DNA from: Serinus canaria
Lineage: Eukaryota > Chordata > Aves > Passeriformes > Fringillidae
Direction of reading: 5' to 3'
Length of the DNA: 64,000 nucleotides
NCBI RefSeq assembly: GCF_022539315.1
Contig: NC_066314.1
Coordinates: 46,809,180-46,873,179, forward strand
A program made the position numbers and the translations under genes. Of the stretch, positions 24,501 to 37,255 are shown in pieces; the stretch's first letter is position 1, and every line of letters begins with the position of its first letter. Under the pieces are notes generated by a model, which was given only the letters and a program-made list of their open reading frames with translations, was not told the DNA's origin and searched no databases.

Positions 24501-26300
24501 AGCCTGCTCCACTGACCGCCTTCCTCCCCTCAACTGCCTCAGCCACGTGCATAACAAACTAATAATTCAATCATGCATCTTCACCACACTTTCACTGCAG
24601 CCCACACGCTCACCCACCTGCTGCCAGAATAGGCACCCCCACCATTGCCAGAGTCAGTCAGGCATGTTTTTCTCCCACTCGTGCAGTCCCACTCAGCTCC
24701 ATCCACACCCTGACTCTGTCTGCCTTTAACCATTATCTCCAGCTCTGGGAAGGAGCACTGCAGATTTCCATCCCAGCCTTCCCTCTAAGTGCTCATCCGT
24801 TGTATCGCAGAACATGCCCTGAGCTGGAATGAAATTTCGCCCTTTGCATATCCTTACTTATTTATACTTGCTGCCCATGCTGGTTGCCTGAGGGATGGGA
24901 AGGAGGTAGGAGGGTATTAACAAGCTCTTTAACATGATACCTCTTAGAAATAGAGTAACTACTGCTATCTGCATCACTATCTTTCGCTTGAGTGAAAATC
25001 GGGCAATGGACGCTACTGCTGGCTGCTTTTCCATGCCCACACAGTACTATAGGACACACTAGGAATTTGGGCTCTGCTTCCTGACCCATCAATTCTAAAC
25101 AATAGCGTTCACACACGAGGCTCAAATTTTACAAGGTGTGAGATGGCAAGTGTTTTCAGACACTTCCCAGAGCTCCAGGCTCTTCAGAGACAGAGCCTTT
25201 TACAATTTATGTCCATTATTCTACATTATTATTCACAGTCTTTTGTATGCATATATCCTCTGCTCTCTTCACTGCCTTCCTCTAGTCAGTCACCAAGACC
25301 TTTCTTCCCTCTCCAGAAAAGCCCACTATTTAAGCCCAGTAGTTAAAGCACTGGGTCCTCAAATCCTGAATGCCTGACTTCAGATAAGGATGTCAAGCAA
25401 AGTCTCCCTGGGAAGGTGCCCTAAATTTGAAGATGTCTTATATACTGATACAGGAAAAATTCTCTAAATCCTTTGTCAGAAGTAATTTTATATCATCAAA
25501 AAATACTCTGTATGGGCAGAACACTCAGACCTTCAACCATACACACCCACACACCCCCAGCCAAGGATCTGGATCTGCCAGGAGCACAGGCATGGGTCAG
25601 AGGAAGAATGTTTTTACCAAACTGGAGAATATGTGAAGAGGGATTTATGGGAAATGGAATCTGCCAGAGGCACCACTTGCTGGGAGGACAGCTTGGTGGC
25701 ATGGGACAGGCAGGTGTTTGAGTGTTTGCAGTGCAAGCCCCCACCTACAGCAAGGGCCCTCCCTCTTCAGGAGGTGGCTCAGGGCCCTGCACAGGACATT
25801 CCAGTGCCCCTGCATCACACCCACTGCCTGCACCAGGTGGGTCTCCAGGACAGCAGCTGGCCCTGAACCTGCACAGCACCCCTGTAGCCCCTGGCTGTGA
25901 AGCTGATAAAGGATTGTTGGTAGTAACGTGGTGTGGGAAAGAACAGAAGAAAAGAGTAGCTGGAGAAGGGGCCATGAGGAAACACTTTTCCAAGGCAAAC
26001 ATCCTTGTTGTACTTCCTGGAGATAATACAGTACAGAGTAAGGGCAGGAATGAGGCCAAGAAGCAGCTACGGACTGTAAGGGGGGATCCAAACCACCCAA
26101 GCCTTCCAAAGCTCTCTAACCCATTTCCAAAAAGGTGTGAAAAATGACCTGTGCATAATAGTCAATTTGCACAGAAAGTGAGAAACCTGTCTTCAAGGCA
26201 AGGAAACCTATCTATGAAAAGATATCTCCACCAAGCCCAGGGAGCACCCCCAGGATCCTGGACAGAGGAGCACCTTTCCCATGGTGCCACCAGGCTAAAC
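21561..26300. other. Unique intronic stretch
   Basis: No mobile element recognised. Minor CA-rich patches occur at 23410-23440 and 25540-25560. Open frames near 25.6-26.15 kb overlap on both strands, a composition effect with no family resemblance. Confidence 0.55.
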
Positions 26301-26307
26301 CCTCCCC

Positions 26308-26614
26308 AGGGAGCTGGGGGTGTCTAGCCTAGAGGAAAGGAGGCTCAGGGGGGATCTTTGGCTCTGGCAGGAGGTCACAGACAGGTGGGTGTCAGTCTCT
26401 TCTCCCAGGTAACCAGAGATAGAACAAGAGAAAATGGCTTCAAGCTGAACCAGCGAACAGGCTGCCCAGAGAGGTGGTGGTGTCACCATCCCTGGAGGGA
26501 GATGGCAATGTGGCACTTAGGGTCACGGTTTAGTGGTGGACCTGACAGTTTAGGATGATTGGACTCAGTGATTTTGGAGGTCTTTTCCAACCTTAGTGAT
26601 GCTATGATTCTAAG
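26308..26614 (+). mobile_element. CR1 LINE 3' fragment
   Basis: The phrases gtctagcctagaggaaagga, ggctcaggggggatctttgg, tgcccagagaggtggtggtg and ggtcttttccaaccttagtg are followed by a ctatgattct tail. All are in the order of a bird CR1 3' end. It is antisense to GRIN2B. Confidence 0.88.
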
Positions 26615-27340
26615 AGTCTTTGAAGCCTGAATCTGTGGCATCTAACAGTGTCGTCCCCGCAGGCTATAGTGCCAGCCCCATCTTGGCTAAGGATAGATGT
26701 AATTGTACAGGTAATGAAATACAGCTGCCACCCCTAGAACAGTTGTTCCTTGAAGTCACAGAAGTACCAAGTAGGACTTCTTCCCTAATACAAGCAATTG
26801 TGTGCACAAATAATATCAGTCATTGGGACCAAATCAATTTTTTCTCCCCCAGGCTCTCCCATCCTTCACCTCTGATATGTAGCCGAGGCTACGTGGGAAT
26901 GCAAGCAGAAAAAAAACCTGCTCCAGTTTTTTTTCTATGGATGCTGGTTCATGACTATCATGCTGAGGAACCAGCACTACATCCTTTCACATCCAGATCA
27001 CTAAGCTCCCCTCTCTGCTGCCAAAGCCATAGAGCCAGACCTTATCTCAGCTATGCAGGTAAATCCCCCTGTGACTCTATTTAGTTTTCCTCTGCTGCCC
27101 AGTTCTTCTGTAGCACTCTTCAACACACTGAGATTACAGATTTCTACCACTATAATTAAGGGCAGAGTTTTGTATTGGGTGTGGCTGAGATGGAGTCATT
27201 TTCCACAGCAGCCCTCGCTGTGCTGTGCTTTGCATTGGTACCTAGGAAGGAGTTGGTAACACCCCAGAGTTTTGGCTACTGCTGAGCAGCGCTGGCACAG
27301 CATCCCACCTGAGACTGAAACTGTGCTTCCAACTCCTGTA

Positions 27341-27366
27341 ATCATAGGAATAAATCATAGGATAAA
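27341..27366. repeat. 13-bp tandem duplication
   Basis: ATCATAGGA-TAA occurs twice in succession with one indel between copies. Confidence 0.55.
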
Positions 27367-28124
27367 TCTAAATGTTCATACCATGCCATTTCACACATCT
27401 TAATTAATCCACTGATTGTTCCCATACTCTCCCAGATTAGGACACCCTCTCGTAGAAAACATTAGCTGATTAACCCCAGTCACTCCTTCTAAAGCAGTCC
27501 CAGAACAGATAATTGCCTGCCCCCTAAATGCCAAGGTATTCATAATGTTCTGATTTACCAAGAGGCATTGCAAAGTCTCTCTGAAGTATTTGAGTGGGGG
27601 AATAACACACAAGCTCTTTCAGAAGCATCATTAAAACCAGACAAACCTTTCAATCCATTTAGTGAAGTGCCTGGAGGCTGTCTTTTCAGAAGGGAAACAG
27701 AAGTAAATACAGCACACTGAAATTGAATACATGAAGTGCCACAGGCAGCAGCCCTCTTGCACATCATTTGCGATGCTGGTGTTTTTTCCTGTTTCCTCTT
27801 TTTTTCAATTTATACTCAGCACATTTCAGGCTCATGTGAGGAGGAATCATAACAACCCTGGAGATTTTTATTTATCCCTGAGAAAGGCATAGAGTGGACA
27901 TCAGCCAAGCAAGTTACCTCCACTGTCTGCTGAATGTCAGCCAGGAAGTATCCCTTACCTGCCATGAGAAAGCAGTTCATAATTCAGCCCCACTCAAACC
28001 CCCACCCCTTCAGCTGTGGACAACTCACAAGAACTATCTGAGAACGGCCTCAGGAGAGGGATGATATCAGCACTGAACCAGACTGAGACACCTTGCTCAT
28101 CTCACAAGTCCCACAACCATTGCT

Positions 28125-28395
28125 GCTAAGTGGCCATAAGAGGATGAGAGAAAATGGCCTCAGGTTGTGCCACAGAAGGTTTAGATTAGATATAAGGAAA
28201 AATTTCTTCACTGAAAGGGTTGTGGAGCACTGGAATAGGCTGCCAAGAGAAATGGTATAGCCATTCTCCCTGGAAGTATTTAAAAGATGTGTAGATGTGG
28301 CACCAAGGACATGGTTTACTGGTGGACTTGGGTTAATGACTGGACTCAATGATCTCTGAGGTCTTTTCCAACCTAAATGATACTTTGATTCTATG
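28125..28395 (+). mobile_element. CR1 LINE 3' fragment, well preserved
   Basis: The phrases ggatgagagaaaatggcctc, aggtttagattagatataag, tcttcactgaaagggttgtg, tgtagatgtggcaccaagga and gaggtcttttccaacctaaa end in gattctatgg. It is among the least diverged CR1 pieces here, suggesting a younger insertion than the copy at 1.8 kb. It is antisense to GRIN2B. Confidence 0.9.
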
Positions 28396-29643
28396 GTTAT
28401 TTAGCTAAAGCTAGTAGTGAGGTTCAAGGCTGCATCACCTACTCTGAAATCTCTTCCCAGAACACAGCATGCCTTTCATGGAGTCCAAAGAAGTATTTTT
28501 CACTATGTTTTTTCCAAGAAGAGATCAAGGAAGGATGCATCAAGTGTCAGAAGATGCTTGGCCAAATCTTTGCCAAATCTCTCCCAACCCCAAACTTGCC
28601 TTTGCCAGTGTGCCACACTCCGTAGCGCTCAGCCAGAGCTCTCATCTGGAGCCTGTAACCTCAACGTGCCACTTGGCTCCTAGAAACATTTTACAAAAGA
28701 TTGAGAAAAACCAGTATCTCTGGCACTGCTTTCTTCCCACTAAGGCTTCCCATGTTTGGGGATGATTCATGAGCTGCATGAGTTAATGTGTTTTGGTGAA
28801 GGCAGGACTGCAAAATACAGCACTGTAACTGAACACCCATGGCTGCAGCAAGGAGGGAGGAAGAGAAGGAGAAGTAAGAAAAGGACAGCCTGTGGAGGAT
28901 TGGATTTTTTTCCACTCTTGCTCTTGTTTTTTCTAACTGTTTGGATGGTTGGTTTTACTTCCATGCTGGGGACTGGTACCGATTTTCTTTCATTGTGTGA
29001 CAAACGTTTTTAAACAAACATTAAAGGTGCTGAAAGCCTGGGGTAGAGACTTTTTATCTTTTTTTAAGAAACATCATTTTCAATTGAAATTGAAAAAAAA
29101 CAATTAGTTTCTCTGCCTGCTGACTGAGGCCCAGGTTTAAGACCCTACAAGAACACAATCAGCCAGTAAGCAGATCTACCTTGACCTCCTAAAAATGTTC
29201 AAGGAAGCCCAAAGACAGAGGAGAGATTTGCTTTGCTGGAGCTGGCATCACCATCCCTTCAAGCTGTCTCTTCTTCCCAAGGTAAAGCTTCCTTATAGAT
29301 TGCTCTAGCTATGCCAAGTTTTATCCTTAAGAGTGGCATTTTTCATATCAGATGTTCATGTCATGTCTGATGTTTGACAAAGATTGAAGTTAAAATGATC
29401 CGGTCTTTTCCAAAAACAGGCAAGAGGAAAAAGCTATTTTACCAACATTAGGAAAAAGATAGTGACCTTTATAAAAAGCTCCCCTAGTTCTCTGCTTTCA
29501 AGGGACATGAATTTTGATGAGAGAGGAAAGCAAACATTCATTTCATGCTGATTTTTCCCATACTTGTGAAAACCTAGACAGGTCATAAGCCTTTGGAAAA
29601 ACTACAATTTAGAATTGTTCAAGAAAAATTATTAGAGCTTTCA

Positions 29644-29658
29644 AAAAAAAAAAAAATC
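29644..29658. repeat. Poly-A run
   Basis: An A run of about 14-15 bases. No element body recognised next to it. Confidence 0.8.
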
Positions 29659-30649
29659 CTTTTTAAACTCCTCTCATGACTGGGCCTTCTGTAGTCTAAG
29701 GCTCAAGAAAGGCTTATGAGTGGACTGGGGAAGCAGAAGAAGGAGGAATACACCTATTGGGTTAGTATTTCCTATTGTGCCTGCTCCCTGCACACAGAGA
29801 TGGCTGGAAAAGGAGGCTGGCTAATTCCAAATCAGCAGGAAAGAGCCAGGAAGGTAATCAGGATACACCGACCTGGGACACTGCAAGAAGTGAGGGGCTA
29901 AAAAAGAAGAGAACTGGGAGGTGTGACACCTGGACTGTTTGGACAAAGAGACTGTGTGTGACTTGTTGGAGCTGAGGGGAGGGAAAAACAGACTGGACGA
30001 GGAGTCAGAATGTGACATAAGTGGAAATGGATGAAAATAAGTGACACAGTCCAGCAGTGGAGGCTGGATTTTTCTAGATCCAGGTTCTGGAACTTAGATT
30101 ATTTTTCTGTAAGACAGATTCTAACTTTACTAGGCGAGAACCAGATGGGGACAAGAAGCCAGAAGGGCAGAACACACAAGGCAAGCTGGTGGAGGCAAGA
30201 CAAAAGAGGTCAGCAGTGGGAGAGAAAAGCTAACATGGTTTGTGACCACTAAACCATGCAGTTTGGCAAAGTGATGGCTTTTGCAATAAAAAAAGTAAAG
30301 CACTGCAAAGAGGGAAAACTTCAGCATTATAGTTATTCAACCAATTTGAATGCATCCCATTTTGCACAACAACTAAGAATCAGTCCTGAATCAACAATTT
30401 TTCTTGCAGGACCCTGATCTCATTGAATGTACTAGATAGGTTAATTTGGGAATCAAACTTGGGTGTTTGGAAAGTGGGCAGTAATCAAGTGAGAGGTTGA
30501 GAATGGCTGGGACAAGCAGGAAAAATCATATTGCTAAGCCAGCTGAAAAGTGTACTGCAAGGCTGGATTTGTCCCAAGCTCTGCACAAGGCCATGGTGGC
30601 ACAAAGAGAACAAAATATTATTTCGTTATTTATTATTACAATATATCAT

Positions 30650-30890
30650 GTATTCCATTCTATTTCAGTTGAAAGGGACCTACAACAATCATCCTGCCCA
30701 AATACCTCCTAAATACTGGCAGGCTTGGAGCATTGACCAAGAAGCCTGTTCTGGTGTTTGACCACCCTCTCAGTGAAGGAAACCTTCAAACCTTCCTAAC
30801 ACCCAGTATAACCTCACATGGAACAGCTTCAAACCATTCACATGCATCCTATTACTGGACACAAGGGAGAAGAGATCTGTAAATCCTCTG
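30650..30890 (-). mobile_element. CR1 LINE fragment, CR1-Y-like, minus strand
   Basis: The plus strand reads tatttcagttgaaagggacc, aatactggcaggcttggagc, gtttgaccaccctctcagtg and ggacacaagggagaagagat. This order is the reverse complement of a CR1-Y type 3' region. A short deletion removes part of the segment after gcattgacc. It is in sense with GRIN2B. Confidence 0.82.
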
Positions 30891-31552
30891 AAACCAGATT
30901 TTTTACAAGCAGTCTCTAAATCTATGCATTCATTTTCTGGATGCTTAACAAAAACTGGAAATATCCTCTGACCCCTTTTTTTGGTCTGGTGGCCATTCCA
31001 AACAAAAATAAGTACTGTACTGAGAGCCCAATTTTGGCAGATCAGTAAGTATAAAGTTCTGACTCTGTTGAAAGAAAAAATATATATATTCAGCCTGTCT
31101 TGTTTTGAATCTGAGCATTTTCAAACATCTTTTTTTCAAATGAAAGGAAGATACATATTGAAGTTATAAACTAATTGGAATTCAAAATCCAGTGTTTCAT
31201 CTCAAATATATTGAAAGAAATAATTCAGATTAAAATTGAAAAAGGGAAATGGTTTGGAGAGTGTTTTGCTTTTCTCCTGGGTTCAAGATGATTTCTGCAG
31301 AACAAACAATTATACAGGGTATAAACAAACAGCCCATATAACTTGTATGTCACCAAATTTCCATTTCTACATTAATAAAAAATCAATGAAAAACGGTGCT
31401 CCGTCCTAGGAAAGACTTGGCGGGGGGCAATTGAAGAATTGCTGTGCTGAAGACAAAGAGAAATTTGCTTTGAACACTGAAAGCATTCTGTAATGATCAG
31501 TACTTTGAATAATGAGATTCTAGGTGTCTCAGATGGGCCATGAAAAATTAAT

Positions 31553-31670
31553 AGACATTTTTGACCTCAATCTTGCTGTGCCTCAGTTCCCCGCCTATAC
31601 AACGGATTTACATAAAGTAGCTTGTGTCCTCTCATCTCGTAGGAGCAGGGTGAAAATCCATGAACTTCAT
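31553..31670 (-). mobile_element. Possible ancient MIR-like SINE piece
   Basis: The plus strand runs tgacctcaatcttgctgtgc, ctcagttccccgcctataca and then a degraded stretch ending near catctcgtaggagcaggg. This resembles the conserved core and 3' region of the amniote MIR family (tgacctTgggcaag, gcctcagtttccccatctgt). Divergence is high. The strand is given relative to my memory of the consensus and is uncertain. Confidence 0.4.
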
Positions 31671-32879
31671 GATGTGCCGAGATACTGGCCTAACGTGCCA
31701 CAGATAACACCTTGAGACAAAGAATCCTCAATTCTCAGCAGCCTGTGAAAGCAGGCACAATGCAAAGCTGAAAGATACACAGTAGGCAAGGCGAAGGAAA
31801 TGAAATACTGGATCACTGCTCAGTCAGGAAATATTACCCACCGCACATGCAGAAGCAGGCAGGGGTCCTGTCTTGAAAAGACAGTACCGAAACCACTGCT
31901 CTATAATGCATAGACACAAGAATGCCAAATTAAGATTGCAGCCTTAATTCTGGAATTTTCTTCTGTTTGAAGTGCTTGCCTTTGCAACCTAAATAATATT
32001 CTTCTGACACAGTTGTGTGTACGTAATATATGAAAGGCTCTTGGCTCGGGGGCCTTGGACTTCACAGAACATTGCAGCAGTCCCCCTGAGTTTTCCTCCC
32101 CAGTTATTTTGCTTCCAGCTCATACCGCTTTTGCAGCACTGTATCAGAGCTTGTCTTTTCCTGTCTCTCTCCTTTACCACATGCCCTTCCTCAGAAGTGC
32201 TTCCTCACCTCCAGCCACCCACCCTGCCAGCTCCCCAGCACCAGCTTTCATTGCTGCAGTGTTAATTATTTGCTTGGGCAATCACTACCGTAGGACTATG
32301 AGCACAGACAGAGGTCTCGCTTCATTAGATATAAAACAGCAAAGAGGTTTCCTCATTTCTGGGCAAAATTGCAATAGTGTTGGCATTCTGCATCCTTCCC
32401 AGATCTGGTCCATGATGCAGAGGTGCCTGCCTCCATCTCTTCTTTCTTTGCAACCTTCCACCCAGTAACTGTACTGGTGGGCGGCAGAAAGGAAAACTTT
32501 GACTCATCACACCTGTCTCTAATGGCAGTTGTCATGCTCCTCATAACCCCAGGTTCCCTAACATTTTCACTGCTATATAACTTCTGGAGTGTTTTAATCT
32601 TTATTCATCCCTCTTTACCTGAACAGCAGCTTAAACATTCCCTACTTCTCACCTGAAAACTTCTTTTGGAGTAAAACTACCTTCAGAGAATTTCTGGTAC
32701 GGTTTTGTTCATGCTGCAAAATATGCCCAAAGCCTTATGCAAAGACCATACAGACAACAAATCAGACATCTGCAGACAAATGAAACAAAGAGACCATGTC
32801 AGGGTGGGAGAAGGGCCTGATGCTTAAAAAAATTCTCTACAGAGGGAAAGAAAACTTAGTAATTACCACAAAGGAACTA

Positions 32880-32894
32880 CTTAAAAAAAAAAAA
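32880..32894. repeat. Poly-A run
   Basis: An A run of about 13 bases in unique intron. Confidence 0.75.
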
Positions 32895-33102
32895 AGAGTT
32901 CAGAGCTCCTGTAGTTTTCAAGGGTCTTTTTCCTACTAATATTAAGTTTTTCAGAAGTTGAAAATGTGAAAAAAATAGAAAATGACAACTCCAGCCCTAA
33001 ACTGTGGATAATCCTCTTCTTGCTGGCATCATGACACCTGTCAGTGCAAGATTCTCCTTTGCCAACACCCCTTGTCCTGTCCTGTTGTGAGTTACTGACT
33101 CA

Positions 33103-33168
33103 CTCCTTTTTCTTTTTCTCTCTCTTCCTTTTCTGTCTCTCTCCTGGCTCTCTCCTCTGGCTCTCCCT
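33103..33168 (+). repeat. Polypyrimidine tract
   Basis: An almost uninterrupted C/T run with ctctctctt and ctctctcctggctctctcct words. It is followed about 50 bp later by a long purine-rich run, giving a strand-asymmetry switch. Confidence 0.7.
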
Positions 33169-33224
33169 GGTGAGCAGTGAGCTGCAAGAAGCATTCCTGG
33201 GCTAGAAATTAACATATTAATGAA

Positions 33225-33440
33225 GAGAGAGCCTTGAAGAAGGGTTGAGAGATGGGGAGAAAACAGAGAGAGGAGGCAGGCAGAACAAAATAACAAAGGG
33301 AAGATATTATGAAGAAGGGACACAGAGCCAAAGCACAAAGGGAGAAAAAAAAAAAAGCCTTTCTCGGGAACTTGTGCTACTTCAAACAATTCCATGGGAA
33401 GAAAAGAGAAAAGAAAGGGGGCAGGAAAAATGGGGTGGTT
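33225..33440 (+). repeat. Polypurine-rich tract
   Basis: Strongly A/G-biased sequence with repeated gaga and gaag words and an A12 run near 33346-33357. Simple sequence; no coding sense in the frames that cross it. Confidence 0.65.
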
Positions 33441-35587
33441 CTTCTGTTTTTTATATTTCTATAGAAAAGAACCACCTATTGAGGGAAGGATAAGAAGGTG
33501 GAAGATGGGAATGATGGAAGGGCACAGAGACACACAAAGGGGGCACAACTGATAACAAGAGCAGTGGGCTCATCCCTGGCTGTTTGCAAAACACCATGAG
33601 CATGGAATCATGGAAACATCAGTGCAATAGGCCTTGCCTATGGGCTGTTGCCTCCACTGCAACCTCCTTTTCTCTCCTTCCATAATGCAAACCTGCAAGC
33701 CTGTCCCAAAATTATGCTAAAAAAGAAGGATAAAATGTCAGTTAGCAAGGACTACAGTTGATCTGGCAAGCTCACAAATGTCCCACTCCCAACCCCTCTC
33801 AGCTCTCTCTTTGGCAAACTGGGAAAATCATTAGGATCAGTGGATTGAGGAGGAAGCAAAAAAAAAATTGTTAGTTGAAACGTTTAAGTACTTGTTCCAT
33901 CTTCTCTGTTTCTCTTTTTGACTACCCACCATTTACATCCTTCTTTAGAAGCACTGCAGAAGAACAGATCCTGAATAATGCAAAATTTCCTCTTGCACCC
34001 ACTGGCCAGAACAAGCCCACCATTCCCAGGCCTGATGACAAGACAAAATGAGGGGGGGAAAAAAGGATTCCTGGCCTGAAGAAGGAACATGAAGAAATAG
34101 CAATTTTAGTGCCGAAATACATAACAGACATTGCAAAACCAAGGCATAAAGACTTGATCAGGAAAATCAGCTTTTTTCACATAGGTCTACATGAGTAAGG
34201 GTGTGAGTTGCTACCAAAGAGCCATTCTTGTAAAACAGACCTCTCTCAGTTTGTCTACATCTTTCACAGTCCCACCAGCATGTGCCACTGCACAAAAACT
34301 CGTTCCACAGCTTCCAGGTGGTACCAAGCCTGCTCCTTGACACCTCACCAGGCTACAGCAATACTGAGAACACCCTCAATACCCTTAGTATTGGCTGAGA
34401 CCCATGGTCTTGTGCAGCAGCCTCCTAGAGGTGTAGTAATTAAGTAAAGAGCCACAGGCAAAACAGTGCTTTTCTCCTTGACCAGCCCAACTCCTCCTTT
34501 CTTCTATAATGGAGAGAGAAGTGGACCAAGGGCTGTTTGTCACTTGGCCATCACCAGATGAGACCCCTAGGTGCTACCACACAGCTTTCTTTGATACTTA
34601 CAGAAACTTTCAGCATGAACCTCTGTCATAAATGTGACAAATTTACATGGCTGCTTTCCCTTGACTTCTCAGATGACAAGAGGAGGTTCAGGGATTTCCT
34701 GGCATGGGAGTTCCTGCTGCTCAGCTTCAGCAGAATGGCCACAGCCAAAGTCCCAGCATCCATGCAAATTCCTGGGTTTGGGTACTACTGCTGCTCTGAC
34801 CTGTGGCATCTGAAAAGGCAAGACAAGCTCCAAACGACACAGAGGAATGAAAGTCAGCATCACCCACAGCCCTCCCACTCAGAGAACCAGCTGCATGTCC
34901 TTCACAGTGAGTGCTCTAAAACCAAGCTCAGTGATGCTTTATATTTCCCCAAGTGGTCCTCCATCTGCACCACATCCCCACACTCCCTCTCTGTCAGTGC
35001 CCTTCTCTGGGGACCTGCTTCCACTCTGACAACTGCTGGTTGCGACAAATGTTTCTGAGCTGCTGCAGCTGAGCACCAAGAGGCAGAACCCCTTCTGCAG
35101 GACTTGTGAGGATCCAGAAGAGGGTGACAAAAAGGGAGGAAACCAGCAGCAATGCAAACCAGCCTGATCTGCAATGCAGGTTGGTGGATGCCTCACTCGG
35201 GCAGCTCTCCTCTCCCCTGTGGCTAATCCTACCCCTGAATGCCTACATGCCCTCCCTACTGGCTTACACAGTACTCCCAGTGACATCCACTGTTGGGAGC
35301 ACCATGCTTTTCTCATTTGGCTCCCTCACTCTGCCAAACTTCCTTGTTAAGCAATTTCATGGAACTATAAAAAACTATTCCAAATCAATTTCACAGCATT
35401 GCTAAGCTTGTGCCTTCATCAATTCAAACTTGAGTCTTCCATGAAAAATTGCTGGGAGAAAAAAATACAGTTCTGTAAAATGAGTAAACTTCTCACTCTA
35501 GACAGTCAAACTCGAGCCTTTTTCAGAACTCTCATCTTTCCACAGCCACCAGAGAAACCGTGGCTTGGTGCTACCTCCAAGGCACTT

Positions 35588-36010
35588 GTTGGAGTACCTC
35601 TTTTGTGAGGAAAGGCTGAGAGAACGGGGATTGTTCAATCTGGAAAAGAGAAGCCTTTGGGGTGACCTAATTGTGGCCTTCCAGTACCTGACTGGAACTT
35701 ACAGGAAAGAAATGGCAAGACTATTTACTGACAGAACATGTACTGACAGAACAAAGGGCAATGGGCTCAAACTGAAAGAAAGTAGGTTTAGATTATGTAT
35801 TAGGAAAAAATTCTTTACTGTGCAGCTGGTGAGGCACTGGAACAGGTTGCCCAGAGAAGCTGTGGATGCCTCACCCCTGGGGGTGTTCAAAACCAAGTGA
35901 GATGTGACTCTGAACAATCTGTCTAGCTGAAGATGTCCCCTCCCATGGCAGGGAGCTTGGAACCAGATGATCTTCAAGGTCCCCTTCCAACTCAGGCCAA
36001 TTGATTCATC
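35588..36010 (+). mobile_element. CR1 LINE 3' fragment with internal 15-bp duplication
   Basis: The sequence follows CR1 order: gtgaggaaaggctgagagaa, ggccttccagtacctgactg, ggcactggaacaggttgccc, then gaaccagatgatcttcaagg and gtccccttccaactcaggcc. The phrase TACTGACAGAACA is duplicated in tandem at 35726 and 35741. The usual ctatgattct tail has decayed. A CR1-like phrase (gatccagaagagggtgacaa) at 35111 may be its detached 5' part. It is antisense to GRIN2B. Confidence 0.87.
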
Positions 36011-36969
36011 TGACCTGTAGTCTCACATTTACAAAAAGCAAAACCTTCTCCATCTCAAAGCTACATTAAAACCAAAATAGATCTCCAAGTAAAGCCCCCC
36101 CCCGGTATCTCAGCTACATGCCTGCAAGGAAAGGAGAAGGAAACTGAGACAAGGGCAGCAAAGCACGCACAACTCTGAAATAATGGTTCTGCTGCACTTC
36201 CTGAATCTGGGCAAGTCAAATGCTGGGAAGCCCAGTATCCCACGCTGCCCTGCAGAACAGCTTTCTGACATGAACACACACTAGGCATGCTGAAGAGTAG
36301 TTGCTAGATGCTCAGATTTATTCAGAGGCTGTAAGCATCTGTGTTTTGCACCTCGAAGTCTTCACAGTCCCTTGGTGATGCTGAAGAGCATTTTGTGATG
36401 GCTTAAGTACCAGCACTTGTACGCACTCACCATGCCATACGTCACCACTCAGATGCAGAAGGACAACATCAGCATCTTTGTGAAAAAGGTAGAAAGCATT
36501 GCTTGCAGCAATCCGTTTGAGGTACCTCCTGTCACTCACAGGGCCTAATCTGTCAGTGATACATTATTTTAAGGGGGAAGAAAGCAATGAAAAGTATCCT
36601 TTTGGGAGGACCATCTGTTTTATATGACATCTATTACCCATGTGGCTAAAACCTCTCAGAGGTTCATTGCAGTCAACCCTTTTGCTCTCCATCCAGTTCT
36701 GGTTATCACTTGTCTGTAACCACAGCAGCCTTGCTGGATATCTCCCACTGCCCAGGGCTGTCTCCAGGGGAAATAAGCACATAATCAATGTAAAATCTAG
36801 ATCTATCAGCTCAAAACATGTCATTCTCTTGGGGATGAAGGAGGTCACTGAAATTAGATATCATTTGCTCTTGAAGTCTGCACACTGGAAAAGCAGCTAA
36901 CCTCCTCTGTGACACCACTTCTGGAGCTGCTGGCTGCCTGCTGCACACAGGCATAAGAGAGGCATGTGT

Positions 36970-37255
36970 GGCACTGCCGCTAATATCTTGCGCTCATTAA
37001 ACACCCCCAATGTCTTGGCGAAAATCCACCTCTAGTAAATTCATTCTGCCCGCTGAAATTCCTCGTGCAGCTCCAGCGAGGTGCAGCATTCCAGCATTCA
37101 TCTCCACTTTGTACTATATTCTGTTAAACAGTTGCTCTATTTCACCCCAGAGATGGCTGTCTTTTTTTTTTTTTTTTGTGAATTAAGCTATCCCCTTCTA
37201 CTTTGTAAAGTGCTTTGGAACTGCAGATAAAAGATGCTAGAGCCTGTCATAAATA
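36970..37255 (+). other. Candidate ancient retroelement tail or conserved non-coding element
   Basis: The end reads actttgtaaagtgctttgga then gataaaagatgctagagcct, resembling the gtaaagtgcttt...aaagatgctat tail shared by several old LINE/SINE 3' ends of amniotes. The preceding ~200 bp looks composed (ctccagcgaggtgcagcatt, gttaaacagttgctctattt) rather than random. A T16 run at 37162-37177 interrupts it. Assignment is from memory and tentative. Confidence 0.3.
37162..37177. repeat. Poly-T run
   Basis: Sixteen T in a row, inside the candidate ancient element. Confidence 0.85.

Noticed and set aside
25335..25385. A tRNA-like or MIR head (cccagtagttaaagcactgg)
   Set aside because: Only a short phrase resembles a box A region. 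No box B or tail follows.
25640..26147. A gene at 25.6-26.1 kb, suggested by frames of up to 154 codons on both strands
   Set aside because: No domain, and the opposing frames overlap, which is typical of GC-rich non-coding DNA.
34537..35058. A plus-strand frame of 173 codons
   Set aside because: No recognisable domain or repeat. The length is not extreme and there is no supporting context.
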